Shown here piece after piece: positions 26,100 through 34,703 of a stretch of 64,000 nt of DNA (positions within the stretch are counted from its first letter, which is position 1; every line of letters starts with the position of its first letter). The DNA is taken from positions 32,165-96,164 of the forward strand of contig JBEKXU010000010.1 of the NCBI GenBank assembly GCA_049511715.1. The letters run 5' to 3'. The position numbers and the translations under genes were made by a program. The stretch comes from JBEKHT01 sp049511715. Lineage in GTDB: Bacteria; Chloroflexota; Anaerolineae; Anaerolineales; RBG-16-64-43. The notes beneath the pieces are model-generated. The model worked only from the letters and a program-made list of their open reading frames with translations. It did no database searches and was not told the origin of the DNA.

Positions 26100-28109
26100 A
26101 TGCCACTGAGCACTCCCTCGACGGTCTTCGGGCTCGTTCCTCTGGTGGTCTTTCTCCCGTTGGTTGCCCTGCTGCTCAATATGGCCCTCGGGCGCCGCCT
26201 GGGCGAGCGCTTCGTTTCCTGGGTCGCCTGTTTGGCGGCCCTGCTTGCCCTGGGGATGTCCCTGGCTTTGGCTGTGGAGCTGCTCATTGCCCCCGCCGGG
26301 GCGGTCATTCATCTCGCGGATTGGATCCAGGTCGGCCGAGTCGCGGTGCCTTGGGATTTCCGCGTGGACACCCTTTCCGTGACCATGATGCTGGTCGTCA
26401 CGGGAGTCGGCTCTCTGATCCATGTATACGCCGTAGGCTACATGCATGAGGATGTACGGATCAATCAGGATCCGGGTCGATATACCCGTTTCTTTGTTTA
26501 CTTCAATCTCTTCTTGGTGGCGATGCTCGTTCTGGTCTGCGCCGACAGCTTCCTGATGATGTTCGTAGGGTGGGAGGGGGTCGGTTTGTGCTCCTATCTG
26601 CTGATCAGCTTCTGGTATGAGAAAGGAAAGGATGGCATCGGCAATGCGGTGGCCGGGCGGAAGGCTTTCGTGGCGACCCGCATCGGTGATGCCGGCTTCC
26701 TGCTGGCCATGGTTTTGGTTTTTTGGACGTTTGGTAGTCTGAGCTTTGGGCCAGTGTTCTCGAAGGCCCAGCAGCTGGGGACCGCCGTGAGCGGTACGGC
26801 GACCGCCATCACTCTCCTGCTCCTGCTTGGAGCCGTGGGCAAGTCGGCTCAGATTCCTCTGCATGTTTGGCTGCCCGACGCGATGGCTGGCCCCACCCCG
26901 GTCTCTGCTCTGATCCACGCCGCCACGATGGTCACGGCGGGGATTTACATGGTCGCCCGCATGCACGTCCTCTTCGCGCTAGCCCCCTTCTCGCAGGAGG
27001 TCGCGGCGCTGTTGGGGGCTCTTACCGCCCTCTTTGCGGCCTCCATCGCCCTGGCCCAGAACGACATCAAGAAAGTCCTGGCCTACTCGACGATCAGCCA
27101 GCTCGGTTACATGATGGCTGCGGCGGGTCTGGGGGCCTATGTGGCCGCAATGTTTCAACTGTTGACGCATGCCTTTTTCAAGGCCCTGCTCTTCCTGGGT
27201 GCCGGGTCCGTGATTCAAGGGCTGGAGCGGAGTCACCGGAGTCTGGCTGCGGCAGGCCGCCGTGAGGGGGCCGCCAACGAAGGCGAGGAATTCAACGCGC
27301 AGGACATGCGGAATATGGGGGGATTATGGGGCAAGATGCCCATTACCTCCTGGACCTACCTGCTCGCGGCTTTGGCGCTATCCGGCATTCCCCCCACGGC
27401 CGGCTTCTTTTCCAAAGACGAGATTCTCACCGATGCGGCGAACAAGAGCTTGCTAATTTTCTTCCTGCTGGCCTTGGGGGCATTCCTCACCGCGCTTTAC
27501 ATGACTCGCCAGGTGTGGCTGGTCTTCTTCGCCAAGCCGCGGACGGCGCCGGCGGAGAAGGCCCGAGAGAATCCGGCGGTCATGATCGGGCCGTTGATCG
27601 TGCTGGCCATCGGCGCGCTCTTGGGAGGGTTGATCAACTTTCCGGGCTTGTCCAGTTTGGGCCAATGGCTTGCCCACACCTTGGGTGAGGAGCAGACAGC
27701 CCTCTTCAGCCTGCCCGTCTCGCTGCTCTCCACGGGGTTGGCGCTTCTGGCGGTTGTGTTGGGGGTGATGACCTATCGGTCGCGGGAGGCGCGCCCAGGC
27801 GCCTTGGATCCTCTGAGGCGGATCCTGGGGCCGGTTTTTGGCGCCCTGGAAAACGGATGGTGGGTGGACTCGTTCTACCATCTCGTGATTCTGAGACCTT
27901 ACCATTGGCTGGCAGTATTCCTCTCCGATCGGGTCGATTCCCAGGGGGTTGCCGTCGCCTTCGATGGCCTGGGGACTCTGGCGCGCCAGACGGGCGAGGG
28001 GCTGCGCAGGCTTCAGGTCGGCAAGGTACGCACCTACCTGCTCATCATTCTGGTGGCGGCCATCTTGATCCTGGGCTATTTTCTCCTCCTTCCAGGGGGA
28101 GGGCTTTAG
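26100..28109 (+). CDS. nuoL: NADH-quinone oxidoreductase subunit L (proton-pumping antiporter-like)
   Basis: The 669-residue membrane subunit has about 15-16 hydrophobic helices. Signature parts are VGSLIHVYAVGYMHED, WEGVGLCSYLLISFWYE (with the channel Glu), VGKSAQIPLHVWLPDAMAGPTPVSALIHAATMVTAGIYMV and LAYSTISQLGYMMAA. The C-terminal extension with a lateral helix is present. It is one of three antiporter-like pumps of complex I. nuoM follows after 33 bases. None of nuoA-K or nuoN is in the window, so this is a detached L-M pair. Confidence 0.95.
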   Translation: MPLSTPSTVFGLVPLVVFLPLVALLLNMALGRRLGERFVSWVACLAALLALGMSLALAVELLIAPAGAVIHLADWIQVGRVAVPWDFRVDTLSVTMMLVVTGVGSLIHVYAVGYMHEDVRINQDPGRYTRFFVYFNLFLVAMLVLVCADSFLMMFVGWEGVGLCSYLLISFWYEKGKDGIGNAVAGRKAFVATRIGDAGFLLAMVLVFWTFGSLSFGPVFSKAQQLGTAVSGTATAITLLLLLGAVGKSAQIPLHVWLPDAMAGPTPVSALIHAATMVTAGIYMVARMHVLFALAPFSQEVAALLGALTALFAASIALAQNDIKKVLAYSTISQLGYMMAAAGLGAYVAAMFQLLTHAFFKALLFLGAGSVIQGLERSHRSLAAAGRREGAANEGEEFNAQDMRNMGGLWGKMPITSWTYLLAALALSGIPPTAGFFSKDEILTDAANKSLLIFFLLALGAFLTALYMTRQVWLVFFAKPRTAPAEKARENPAVMIGPLIVLAIGALLGGLINFPGLSSLGQWLAHTLGEEQTALFSLPVSLLSTGLALLAVVLGVMTYRSREARPGALDPLRRILGPVFGALENGWWVDSFYHLVILRPYHWLAVFLSDRVDSQGVAVAFDGLGTLARQTGEGLRRLQVGKVRTYLLIILVAAILILGYFLLLPGGGL

Positions 28110-28142
28110 CCGGGCCGGGCAAGCGGCCGGGTAAGGAAGAAC

Positions 28143-29654
28143 ATGAGTGTGCTGCTTCATCCTCTGACGTTGGTGATCTTCTTCCCCTTGGTGGGGGTCG
28201 TGGTCCTGCTTTTCCTCAGGGAGGAGCAACGCAGGTGGCAAGAATGGGTCGCCTTCCTCACTTCCCTGGCCACCTTCGCCCTGTCGCTCTGGGTCCTGGC
28301 ACGCTTCCAGCTGGGCAACCCCGGCATGCAGCTCGAGCTGCGCGCCCCATGGATCCACATCGGTGGCATCTGGAATATCGACTACCACCTGGGGGTGGAT
28401 GGGATCAGCCTTCTCTTTCTTTTGTTGACCACACTGCTTTCGACCGTAGCCATCCTCTCCAGCTGGGGGACCGTCAAGGATCGGGCGCGCGAGTTCTACA
28501 TCCTCTTCTTGCTTCTGGAAATCGGATTGGTGGGCGTTTTCCTGGCGCTGGACTTGTTCCTCTTCTATATCTTCTGGGAGTTCAGCCTGGTGCCGATGTA
28601 CTTCTTGATTGGCATCTGGGGCGGGCCGCGCAAAATCCAAGCCGCGCTCAAGTTTTTCATCTACACCATGGCCGGCTCGGTTCTCATGTTCCTGGCCATC
28701 ATCTGGCTGGGAATTTCGGCCGGGACCTTCTCCCTCCCCGACCTCATGGCCCGAGGTCCCCTGGCCCTCTCCACCCAAACCCTGCTGTTTCTTGCTTTTG
28801 CCCTGGCGTTTGCCATCAAGGTTCCCATTTGGCCTCTTCACTCCTGGCTGCCCGATGCGCACGTAGAGGCCCCAACGGCCGCCTCCGTTCTCCTGGCCGG
28901 CATCCTGCTAAAAATGGGCACTTATGGTTTCCTGCGCTTCAACCTCACTCTTTTTCCCCAGGCTTCGATCCGGTTTGCCCCTCTGATCGGCGCCCTCGCC
29001 GTCATCGGGATCCTATACGGGGCGGCGGTCTCCTATGCCCAGAAAGACTGGAAGAAGCTCGTCGCTTTCTCTTCGGTCAGTCACATGGGTTTCGTGATGT
29101 TGGGTCTGTTTGCTTTGAACCCCGAAGGAGTTGAGGGCGCCCTTCTGCAGATGGTCAACCACGGGATCTCCACGGGAGCTTTGTTCCTCATCGTGGGCAT
29201 GATTTACGAGCGCCGGCACACCCGGGAACTGGCTGCTCTTGGAGGGGTCTGGAGGCAGATGCCAATTTACGGGGGGCTGGCCCTCGTGGTCTCGCTTTCT
29301 TCCATGGGCCTGCCCGGGCTCAATGGATTCGTCGGGGAGTTCACCATCCTGCTCGGCGCTTACGGTTCCCGGGTCCTGGGTTCCCCCGTTTTTGCGGTCT
29401 TGGGCGTTGTCGGGGTTGTCCTTGCGGCCATCTATATCCTGCTGATGTTCGAGAGGGTCTTTCTGGGGACCTCCCGGGACCCAGGAAATCAGGCCCTGAA
29501 GGACCTATCCGTGAGGGAAGTAATCACCCTGGCGCCCTTGGTCCTGCTCATGTTCTGGATCGGGCTCTACCCTAAGCCCTTCTTTGCTCTGATGGCCCCC
29601 TCCGTGATGAAAGTGGTCTCCGGCCTTCAAGGCGCCGCGGTGGCCCTTCGTTAG
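28143..29654 (+). CDS. nuoM: NADH-quinone oxidoreductase subunit M
   Basis: The 503-residue product is a 14-helix antiporter-like complex I subunit. Visible family blocks are YHLGVDGISLLFLLLTT, FYIFWEFSLVPMYFLIGIWGG (with the conserved Glu), AFAIKVPIWPLHSWLPDAHVEAPTAASVLLAG and VAFSSVSHMGFVMLG. The length is normal. It is the last gene before tRNA-Ser; nuoN, which usually follows, is absent. Confidence 0.96.
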   Translation: MSVLLHPLTLVIFFPLVGVVVLLFLREEQRRWQEWVAFLTSLATFALSLWVLARFQLGNPGMQLELRAPWIHIGGIWNIDYHLGVDGISLLFLLLTTLLSTVAILSSWGTVKDRAREFYILFLLLEIGLVGVFLALDLFLFYIFWEFSLVPMYFLIGIWGGPRKIQAALKFFIYTMAGSVLMFLAIIWLGISAGTFSLPDLMARGPLALSTQTLLFLAFALAFAIKVPIWPLHSWLPDAHVEAPTAASVLLAGILLKMGTYGFLRFNLTLFPQASIRFAPLIGALAVIGILYGAAVSYAQKDWKKLVAFSSVSHMGFVMLGLFALNPEGVEGALLQMVNHGISTGALFLIVGMIYERRHTRELAALGGVWRQMPIYGGLALVVSLSSMGLPGLNGFVGEFTILLGAYGSRVLGSPVFAVLGVVGVVLAAIYILLMFERVFLGTSRDPGNQALKDLSVREVITLAPLVLLMFWIGLYPKPFFALMAPSVMKVVSGLQGAAVALR

Positions 29655-29768
29655 CCGCGCTTGAGACAGGGCCCAAGCCGTGCTTCGGGCTGGGGTCCGG
29701 CCCGAACCGTGTGAGGTGGGATGTGGATCGCTCCTCGGCCGAGAGGCCGGAGGAATCCGGGAGGGCGA

Positions 29769-29777
29769 TGATATAAT
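29769..29777 (+). promoter_or_regulatory. Extended -10 promoter of tRNA-Ser
   Basis: TGA followed by TATAAT, 42 bases upstream of the tRNA 5' end. There is no recognisable -35. Confidence 0.6.
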
Positions 29778-29819
29778 CGCGACGCGTCGCCGGGGTCGAC
29801 CATCCTCGGCAGAAGCATT

Positions 29820-29906
29820 GGAGAGGTTGCGTAGTCCGGTCTAACGCGCGCGCCTGGAGAGCGCGTGAGCCGAAAGGCTCCGCGGGTTCAAATCCCGCCC
29901 TCTCCG
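29820..29906 (+). tRNA. tRNA-Ser(GGA)
   Basis: The acceptor GGAGAGG (29820-29826) pairs with CCTCTCC (29899-29905), with discriminator G. The anticodon stem CGCGC/GCGCG encloses loop CTGGAGA with anticodon GGA, which reads UCC. A long variable arm (GAGCC-GAAA-GGCTC) is diagnostic for serine, and the T arm is GCGGG-TTCAAAT-CCCGC. CCA is not encoded. Confidence 0.93.
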
Positions 29907-29913
29907 CCTTGTG

Positions 29914-29941
29914 GGCACCGAAGTACGGTGCCTTTTCTTTT
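29914..29941 (+). terminator. Intrinsic terminator after tRNA-Ser
   Basis: GGCACCG (29914-29920) and CGGTGCC (29926-29932) form a 7-base-pair stem with a 5-base loop, followed by TTTTCTTTT. Confidence 0.85.
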
Positions 29942-29952
29942 GGCTGGTCCGG

Positions 29953-31020
29953 TCAGGGGTTTGCTGCGAGGCGGGCTTTGAGGTCCTGGATTACCTGCAC
30001 CGGGGTCGGATTGACAGCGTAACCCATCGCGAGGTAGTAGGACGTATAGTCTCCAAAATGCACGGCCGTCAGCATTTGTGACAGGGGACTGTCCCCTGCC
30101 GCGCTGAATTCGTCCGTGTTGAACCCCTCCTCCATCAGCAGCTCGCGCGTGAATTCCGACCGGAGTCGGTTCCTGGGGTGATCAAAGCTCGAACGAAGGA
30201 AGACCAGCCGGAAGCGATCGATCAGTTCCTCAGGAAAGCGGGAGCCGGCGATCGCGTTGTGATCAAGTTCGGGAAGTTCCTCGAACTGACCCCAGGCCTT
30301 GGCGACCTCGGCAACCTGAGTTCGCCAGCGGCGGGCCACCGGGGCGAGCAGGTCGGAGGCAAAGATGGCCACGAACCGGCCGATCCATTGGCCGGCCATG
30401 CGCTTGGCCGGGTTGCGTACGGCAGGAACTTCGGCCCGCAGGCTGGCTTGTTGGGTTCGTAGGGCCGTGAGGGCCTGGGCGATTTCCTCCTGCGGATCAG
30501 GAATCCATCCGAGTCGAGAGAAGAGGCACAAAGGCAGGGCGAATAGGTAGCCGAGCGCAGCGCGAGGCTGGGCCTGAAAATCGAATTGCCACAGCGACGC
30601 GCCGTTCTGTTTGGCGGCGAGATGGGCCAGAGTGCCTCCGCTGGTGATCGCCAGAACAGGGATTCGTCGGTCGAGTGCCGCCCGGAAGGCTGAAAGGGTT
30701 TCCTCCGTTTCTCCTGAGTAGGAGATGGCCAGAACCAGCGTGTCCTCGCCCGCGGCCCAGGCGGGCAGTCCGTAGTTGCGCCAAACCGAAAGAGGTACCC
30801 GCGACCTGGAGGCCGTGTAGGCCTCCAGGAGCGAACCCCCGATCGCCGAGCCTCCCACGCCGGCCACAATGACCTGCCGGGCTGTGGCCAGGGACGGCGG
30901 CAGAGGAAGCTTGCGCCCCAGATTCCACGCGGTCTCGATCTGTTCGGGCAGTCCGTCAATCCGATCCAGCATCCGGTCCGGGTCCAGGGAGCGGAAGCGC
31001 GTCAGATCATCCAGATCCAC
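29953..31020 (-). CDS. SIS-domain sugar isomerase, bifunctional phosphoglucose/phosphomannose isomerase type
   Basis: The 355-residue protein has two SIS sugar-phosphate-binding domains. Visible motifs are VAGVGGSAIGGSLLEAY near residue 50, ISYSGETEETLSAF near 100, SGGTLAHLA near 128 and, in the second domain, PELDHNAIAGSRFP (the Glu/His catalytic region). The sequence matches the small archaeal-type PGI/PMI family that interconverts fructose-6-phosphate with glucose- or mannose-6-phosphate. It starts at GTG 31020, overlapping the last base of the rsmI stop, so the two are an operon. Confidence 0.87.
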   Translation of the reverse strand: MDLDDLTRFRSLDPDRMLDRIDGLPEQIETAWNLGRKLPLPPSLATARQVIVAGVGGSAIGGSLLEAYTASRSRVPLSVWRNYGLPAWAAGEDTLVLAISYSGETEETLSAFRAALDRRIPVLAITSGGTLAHLAAKQNGASLWQFDFQAQPRAALGYLFALPLCLFSRLGWIPDPQEEIAQALTALRTQQASLRAEVPAVRNPAKRMAGQWIGRFVAIFASDLLAPVARRWRTQVAEVAKAWGQFEELPELDHNAIAGSRFPEELIDRFRLVFLRSSFDHPRNRLRSEFTRELLMEEGFNTDEFSAAGDSPLSQMLTAVHFGDYTSYYLAMGYAVNPTPVQVIQDLKARLAANP

Positions 31021-31892
31021 TAGGAACCTCCTGCCGCGGGTTTCTTTCCTTTGGGCGGGGCCGTAGGGCGCTTATCCTTTGGGGTGGCCATCTCGTAAAT
31101 CACACGTCTCTCCCAGCCGCTGGCCTTTGCGATCTCGGCCGAGATCCGGCTGGGCGGGATGCCCTGGGCCGCGCGTTCGCGCAGAGCTCGCGAAACCCGT
31201 GCCCGGCTCCATTTCACCGAGTGATGTGGAAGCCCTTCCACGATCAGGGTCACTTCCCCTTGGACCGGGGCCGGGTCAAAGTGCGAAAGGGCTTCCGCCG
31301 GGGTGCCGCGGAAAATTTCCTCATGGAGCTTGGTCAACTCGCGCGCCACCGCAAGTGACCTCGGTCCCATCACGGTCTGGATGTCCCCCAGAGTTGCCTT
31401 CAGGCGACTCGGCGCTTCCAGAGCCACCAGGGTTCGCCGCTGGGAGGCCCATTCCTTGAGCAGGGCGCGCCGCGGCAGCGCCCTCCTCGGAAGGAATCCC
31501 AGGTACACGAACCCATCCGTGGGAAGCCCGGAGGCCACCAGGGCCGCGATGGGAGCCGACGGGCCTGGGATCGGCACGATTCGATGCCCCCGCGCAATCG
31601 CCGCCCTCACCAGTTCAAACCCCGGGTCGTTCAATCCGGGGGTCCCGGCATCGCTCACCACAGCCACATCTCCGCGGTCCAGCGCCGCCAGCATGTCGTC
31701 CAGGCGCCGTAGCTTGTTATGCTCAAAATAGGAGAGGAGCTCCGTGTGGATGTCAAAATGGGAAAAGAGCTCCCTGGTCCGGCGCGTGTCCTCGGCGGCC
31801 ACCAGAGGGACCTCCCTCAGAATGCGCACGGCCCGGGGGGACATGTCTTCCAGGTTGCCGATGGGGGTTGCGACGAGATACAGAGTGGGCAT
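31020..31892 (-). CDS. rsmI: 16S rRNA (cytidine(1402)-2'-O)-methyltransferase
   Basis: A 290-residue tetrapyrrole-methylase-fold enzyme that 2'-O-methylates C1402 in the decoding centre. It contains LYLVATPIGNLEDMSPRAV, AAEDTRRTRELFSHF, VSDAGTPGLNDPG, VPIPGPSA and GEVTLIVEG. The C-terminal ~70 residues (SRARVSRALRERAAQG..) are the usual RsmI tail plus a Lys/Pro-rich end. ATG 31892 is chosen because homology begins at PTLYLVATP; the frame continues upstream without it. A TGC-TAGAAT element lies only 10 bases before the ATG and no Shine-Dalgarno is seen. Confidence 0.94.
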   Translation of the reverse strand: MPTLYLVATPIGNLEDMSPRAVRILREVPLVAAEDTRRTRELFSHFDIHTELLSYFEHNKLRRLDDMLAALDRGDVAVVSDAGTPGLNDPGFELVRAAIARGHRIVPIPGPSAPIAALVASGLPTDGFVYLGFLPRRALPRRALLKEWASQRRTLVALEAPSRLKATLGDIQTVMGPRSLAVARELTKLHEEIFRGTPAEALSHFDPAPVQGEVTLIVEGLPHHSVKWSRARVSRALRERAAQGIPPSRISAEIAKASGWERRVIYEMATPKDKRPTAPPKGKKPAAGGS

Positions 31893-32308
31893 GACGCGGG
31901 AGATTCTAGCACAGCACATGGCGCCCTCCCGCAGTCCATCGTTTCCAGCTTGGCAGGACCGGGAGGTCGAATCCGGGGTCAGGGTCCCGTCGGGTCTTCC
32001 CCTATCCGCAGATACAAGCGCCCTGCATCGCAACCACTGCGGAGAGGGCTTCCCGGGGTGGAAGAAGACAATAGTTGAAGGGCCGGACCGGTGAGGTCAA
32101 AGATCGATTGCGAATCTCCCCCCACCGCAGAGGTCCGGCTTGGATGGATTGCCCATCTCAGGAGGTCCGCCACTGCATGTCCTCGGACCCGCTTCGACGC
32201 CGGTATCTCGGAGACGGGCTGGCGACCGTGCGCCGCCTACGGGACCGGGAGAGGGGTGCCGCCGCTCACGAGGGTGCTGCGGGAAAAGGCCAGACAAGGG
32301 CCCACAGG
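31893..32308. other. Intergenic region of 416 bases, with rsmI promoter
   Basis: TGC-TAGAAT on the minus strand (31903-31911) is an extended -10 for rsmI-SIS. Otherwise I see no coding or RNA signal; the short frames here are unconvincing. Confidence 0.4.
31903..31911 (-). promoter_or_regulatory. Extended -10 of rsmI, unusually close to the start codon
   Basis: On the minus strand TGC is followed by TAGAAT. Only 10 bases separate the hexamer from the rsmI ATG, which would leave a leader of about 3-4 bases. Confidence 0.5.
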
Positions 32309-33505
32309 CTAGGGCAGCACGCTGAGTGGGTTCACGTTCCCCAGGCTGACGTTCTGGATTTCAAAGTACAGCTGGGGCGTCGTCGCGTTGCCCGTGGCAC
32401 CCGCCAGGCCGATTACGCTGCTCTGATAGACGTTCGTCCCGCAAGTGACGAGCACCTTGCCGAGGAAGCCGTACACCGTTTGCCATCCGTTCCCATGGTC
32501 GATCACGATAAGATTTCCGTGCCCTCCGGTGCTCCATCCTGCGAACATGACGACACCGCTAGCCGCGGCGTAGACCTTGGACCCCAGGGCGGCTTGCAAG
32601 TCGATGGCTGGGTGAAAAGAACTGTAGGGATTCCCCGAGACGACGTGACTGTCTGTCGGCCAAACCCAGTACCCCTCGCCCTTGAGGGAACTCAAGTACG
32701 GGCCCTGGCAGGCACCCGGGCCGCCGAACGACCACTTGGTTTTGTCCATCCGGCTGAGCAGAGGCACCTGCCACTGGACAAATGCCCGGTGCCCCCCGGG
32801 GATCACCAGCCATGTTCCGGGCGAAATCGGCGGGGCGGCCAGGTTGATCGAAGAAGGAAGGTGATTCCCCGGCCAGGCGACAATCTCCTGCGGGGTCACG
32901 CCGAAGAACTGAGCCAGGCCGGCAAGGCTGTTCCCGGCCTGCCACTGGTAGTAGGCACCGTCAACCGGCAGGATGTTGAGGACTTGACCAGCCTGAATCC
33001 GCTCGGGGTCATCTCCCAGGGTCCCATAGTTGGACCACAGGATCGTTGACGGCTGGAGGTTGAACTTTGCGGCAATCCCGTAAATCGTATCCCCAGGCTG
33101 GACCGAGTACGGCACCACCTCCGCTCTCGGCTGGGAGGGCAGATCTGTATGCAGGCTGATGACAGGAGAGATCGCGCCCGCGCTGGAGGCAGGCGGGAAG
33201 AGCAGGGACGCGCTGGTCGCGACTTCAGGACTGGCGGGCTCCAGGGTCGGTGTCGCGGTGGGGAGGCTTCCGGGGAGATTTAGGCGCGCCGGCAGCCAGG
33301 ACCAAAGCTCGGGACGCGCCATCCAACTGAAAAGGACCACCATACCCAGGATCAGCAGGTGGCTCACACCGCGCAGCAAGGGCTCTCGCAGGTTTGTCCG
33401 GGTGAGGTTCTGCCAAAAGCTCGCCCCTCGGGAAACCTTAGGGTCTTGCCCTGGCCCCGCGGGGCCTGAGGAGGCGGAATTCTCTTTGCTGTCCATGGGG
33501 GGCAC
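32309..33505 (-). CDS. LysM and degenerate M23 (LytM) domain membrane-anchored protein
   Basis: The 398-residue protein has one N-terminal membrane segment (~46-62), a Pro/Thr-rich linker, two LysM modules (YSVQPGDTIYGIAAKFNL.. and YQWQAGNSLAGLAQFFGV..) and a C-terminal M23 fold. HPAID is kept. The second-His region reads VYGFLGKV where the paralogue at 33588 has YYAHLSEI, and the HLH motif is QLY (PQLYFEI). Two catalytic His and a Zn ligand are therefore missing, and it is probably not a peptidase. Degenerate LytM proteins such as EnvC and NlpD activate amidases, so a regulatory or scaffold role is plausible. It lies 82 bases downstream of the intact paralogue and likely arose by duplication. 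Confidence 0.85.
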   Translation of the reverse strand: MPPMDSKENSASSGPAGPGQDPKVSRGASFWQNLTRTNLREPLLRGVSHLLILGMVVLFSWMARPELWSWLPARLNLPGSLPTATPTLEPASPEVATSASLLFPPASSAGAISPVISLHTDLPSQPRAEVVPYSVQPGDTIYGIAAKFNLQPSTILWSNYGTLGDDPERIQAGQVLNILPVDGAYYQWQAGNSLAGLAQFFGVTPQEIVAWPGNHLPSSINLAAPPISPGTWLVIPGGHRAFVQWQVPLLSRMDKTKWSFGGPGACQGPYLSSLKGEGYWVWPTDSHVVSGNPYSSFHPAIDLQAALGSKVYAAASGVVMFAGWSTGGHGNLIVIDHGNGWQTVYGFLGKVLVTCGTNVYQSSVIGLAGATGNATTPQLYFEIQNVSLGNVNPLSVLP

Positions 33506-33587
33506 TCAGGGAAATCGGATCCTCGGCGGGCGAACTTCCAGACTCGCAGGTGGGATTGGCGGGTTGAGCGCAGGGCGACCGGAGGTT

Positions 33588-34703
33588 CTAAGGGATGATG
33601 TTGTAGATCGTGTGCGGGTCGACCGGGCTTCCGTTGTAGTGCATCTCAAAGTGGAGATGCGGGCCCGTGGAGTTTCCGGTGGTCCCGGCCAGGCCAATTT
33701 GCTGCCCTCCCACGACCTGGTCCCCGCAAGCGACTTCGATCTCGCTCAGGTGGGCGTAGTAGGTTTCCCAGCCGTCCAGGTGATTAATCACGACCAGGTT
33801 CCCGTAGCCCACAATACTCCAGCCGGCATAGGTGACAACCCCCCGGTCTGCTGCCTCAATCGGCCAGCCCAGCAACTCCAAGATATCCACGCCCGGGTGC
33901 CACGAGGAAAAGTTGTTCCCGGACAGGAGGTGACTCGTGTCGTACGGGGCCGGCCAGACCCAAGCGCCAGCCCCAGGAGACCCTGTCTTGGAACCACCGC
34001 ACCCGTTGGGACCCAGGAAGGAGTTGTAGCTCACGTCTTCGGTGACGCTTGTCGGTCCTGCCCAGTTGACGGTAGTGGACGTCCCGCCCGGGACCATGAC
34101 GTAGTCGCCGGGAAGGACCTGGGGATTCAGCGGGTTAAGATTGTTGCTGGGGAAGCTCAGGATGGTCTCGACCGAGACATTGAACGCCGTGGCCACGCTC
34201 TGCAGCGTGTCCCCGGCTTGCCACTGGTAGTAGACCCCATCCAGGGGAGGGATCTTCAGAACTTGTCCGGGGGAGATCATTCCGGCCCCGGCCATCAAGG
34301 CGCCGATGTTCGCCCAGGCGATCGTGGTGGGCTTCAGTCCGAGTTGGGTGGCGATCGAAAACACCGAATCGCCCTGCTGAACGGTGTAGAACGTGATGGC
34401 ATCGTTGGGCCGCTTCGGCTTGACCGTGTGGAGATCAATGATCGGGCGAATAGCCGAAGAATCTCCCGACGACGAAAGGCTAACGGCAGGATTCGGCAGA
34501 CTGGCTGCGCTCGTCTCGGTTGGCAGGAGAACGACTGCGGGTGCGGCCGGGGAGCCCTCGCTGGCCGAACTGGCGGACGCTTGATGAAGATTCTGCCAGA
34601 ACAGGAAGCCGGCGACGACCAGGACGATCGGCAGGGCCCCCAACAGAAGCCAGCGCCACGGGACAGCGACCGCTCGCGTAGATTTGCCCTGCGGGGAGGT
34701 CAT
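33588..34703 (-). CDS. LysM and M23 peptidase domain membrane-anchored protein
   Basis: The 371-residue product has an N-terminal anchor (WRWLLLGALPIVLVVAGFLF), a Ser/Ala-rich linker, two LysM modules (YTVQQGDSVFSIATQLGL.. and YQWQAGDTLQSVATAFNV..) and an intact M23 domain with HPGVD, YAHLSEI and HLHFEM. It should bind peptidoglycan and cut peptide bridges outside the membrane. A DTSHLLSGNNFSSWHPG block before the first Zn motif is shared with the degenerate paralogue. The start overlaps the rho stop by 4 bases, so it is translated from the rho operon. Confidence 0.92.
   Translation of the reverse strand: MTSPQGKSTRAVAVPWRWLLLGALPIVLVVAGFLFWQNLHQASASSASEGSPAAPAVVLLPTETSAASLPNPAVSLSSSGDSSAIRPIIDLHTVKPKRPNDAITFYTVQQGDSVFSIATQLGLKPTTIAWANIGALMAGAGMISPGQVLKIPPLDGVYYQWQAGDTLQSVATAFNVSVETILSFPSNNLNPLNPQVLPGDYVMVPGGTSTTVNWAGPTSVTEDVSYNSFLGPNGCGGSKTGSPGAGAWVWPAPYDTSHLLSGNNFSSWHPGVDILELLGWPIEAADRGVVTYAGWSIVGYGNLVVINHLDGWETYYAHLSEIEVACGDQVVGGQQIGLAGTTGNSTGPHLHFEMHYNGSPVDPHTIYNIIP

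Noticed and set aside
27453..28862. 469-residue minus-strand open frame across nuoL/nuoM
   Set aside because: Composition is Gly/Gln/Glu-rich and repetitive, as expected from the complement of hydrophobic membrane-protein codons.
29662..29705. Possible terminator after nuoM (GGCCC-rich inverted stretch)
   Set aside because: The arms pair poorly and there is no T tract.
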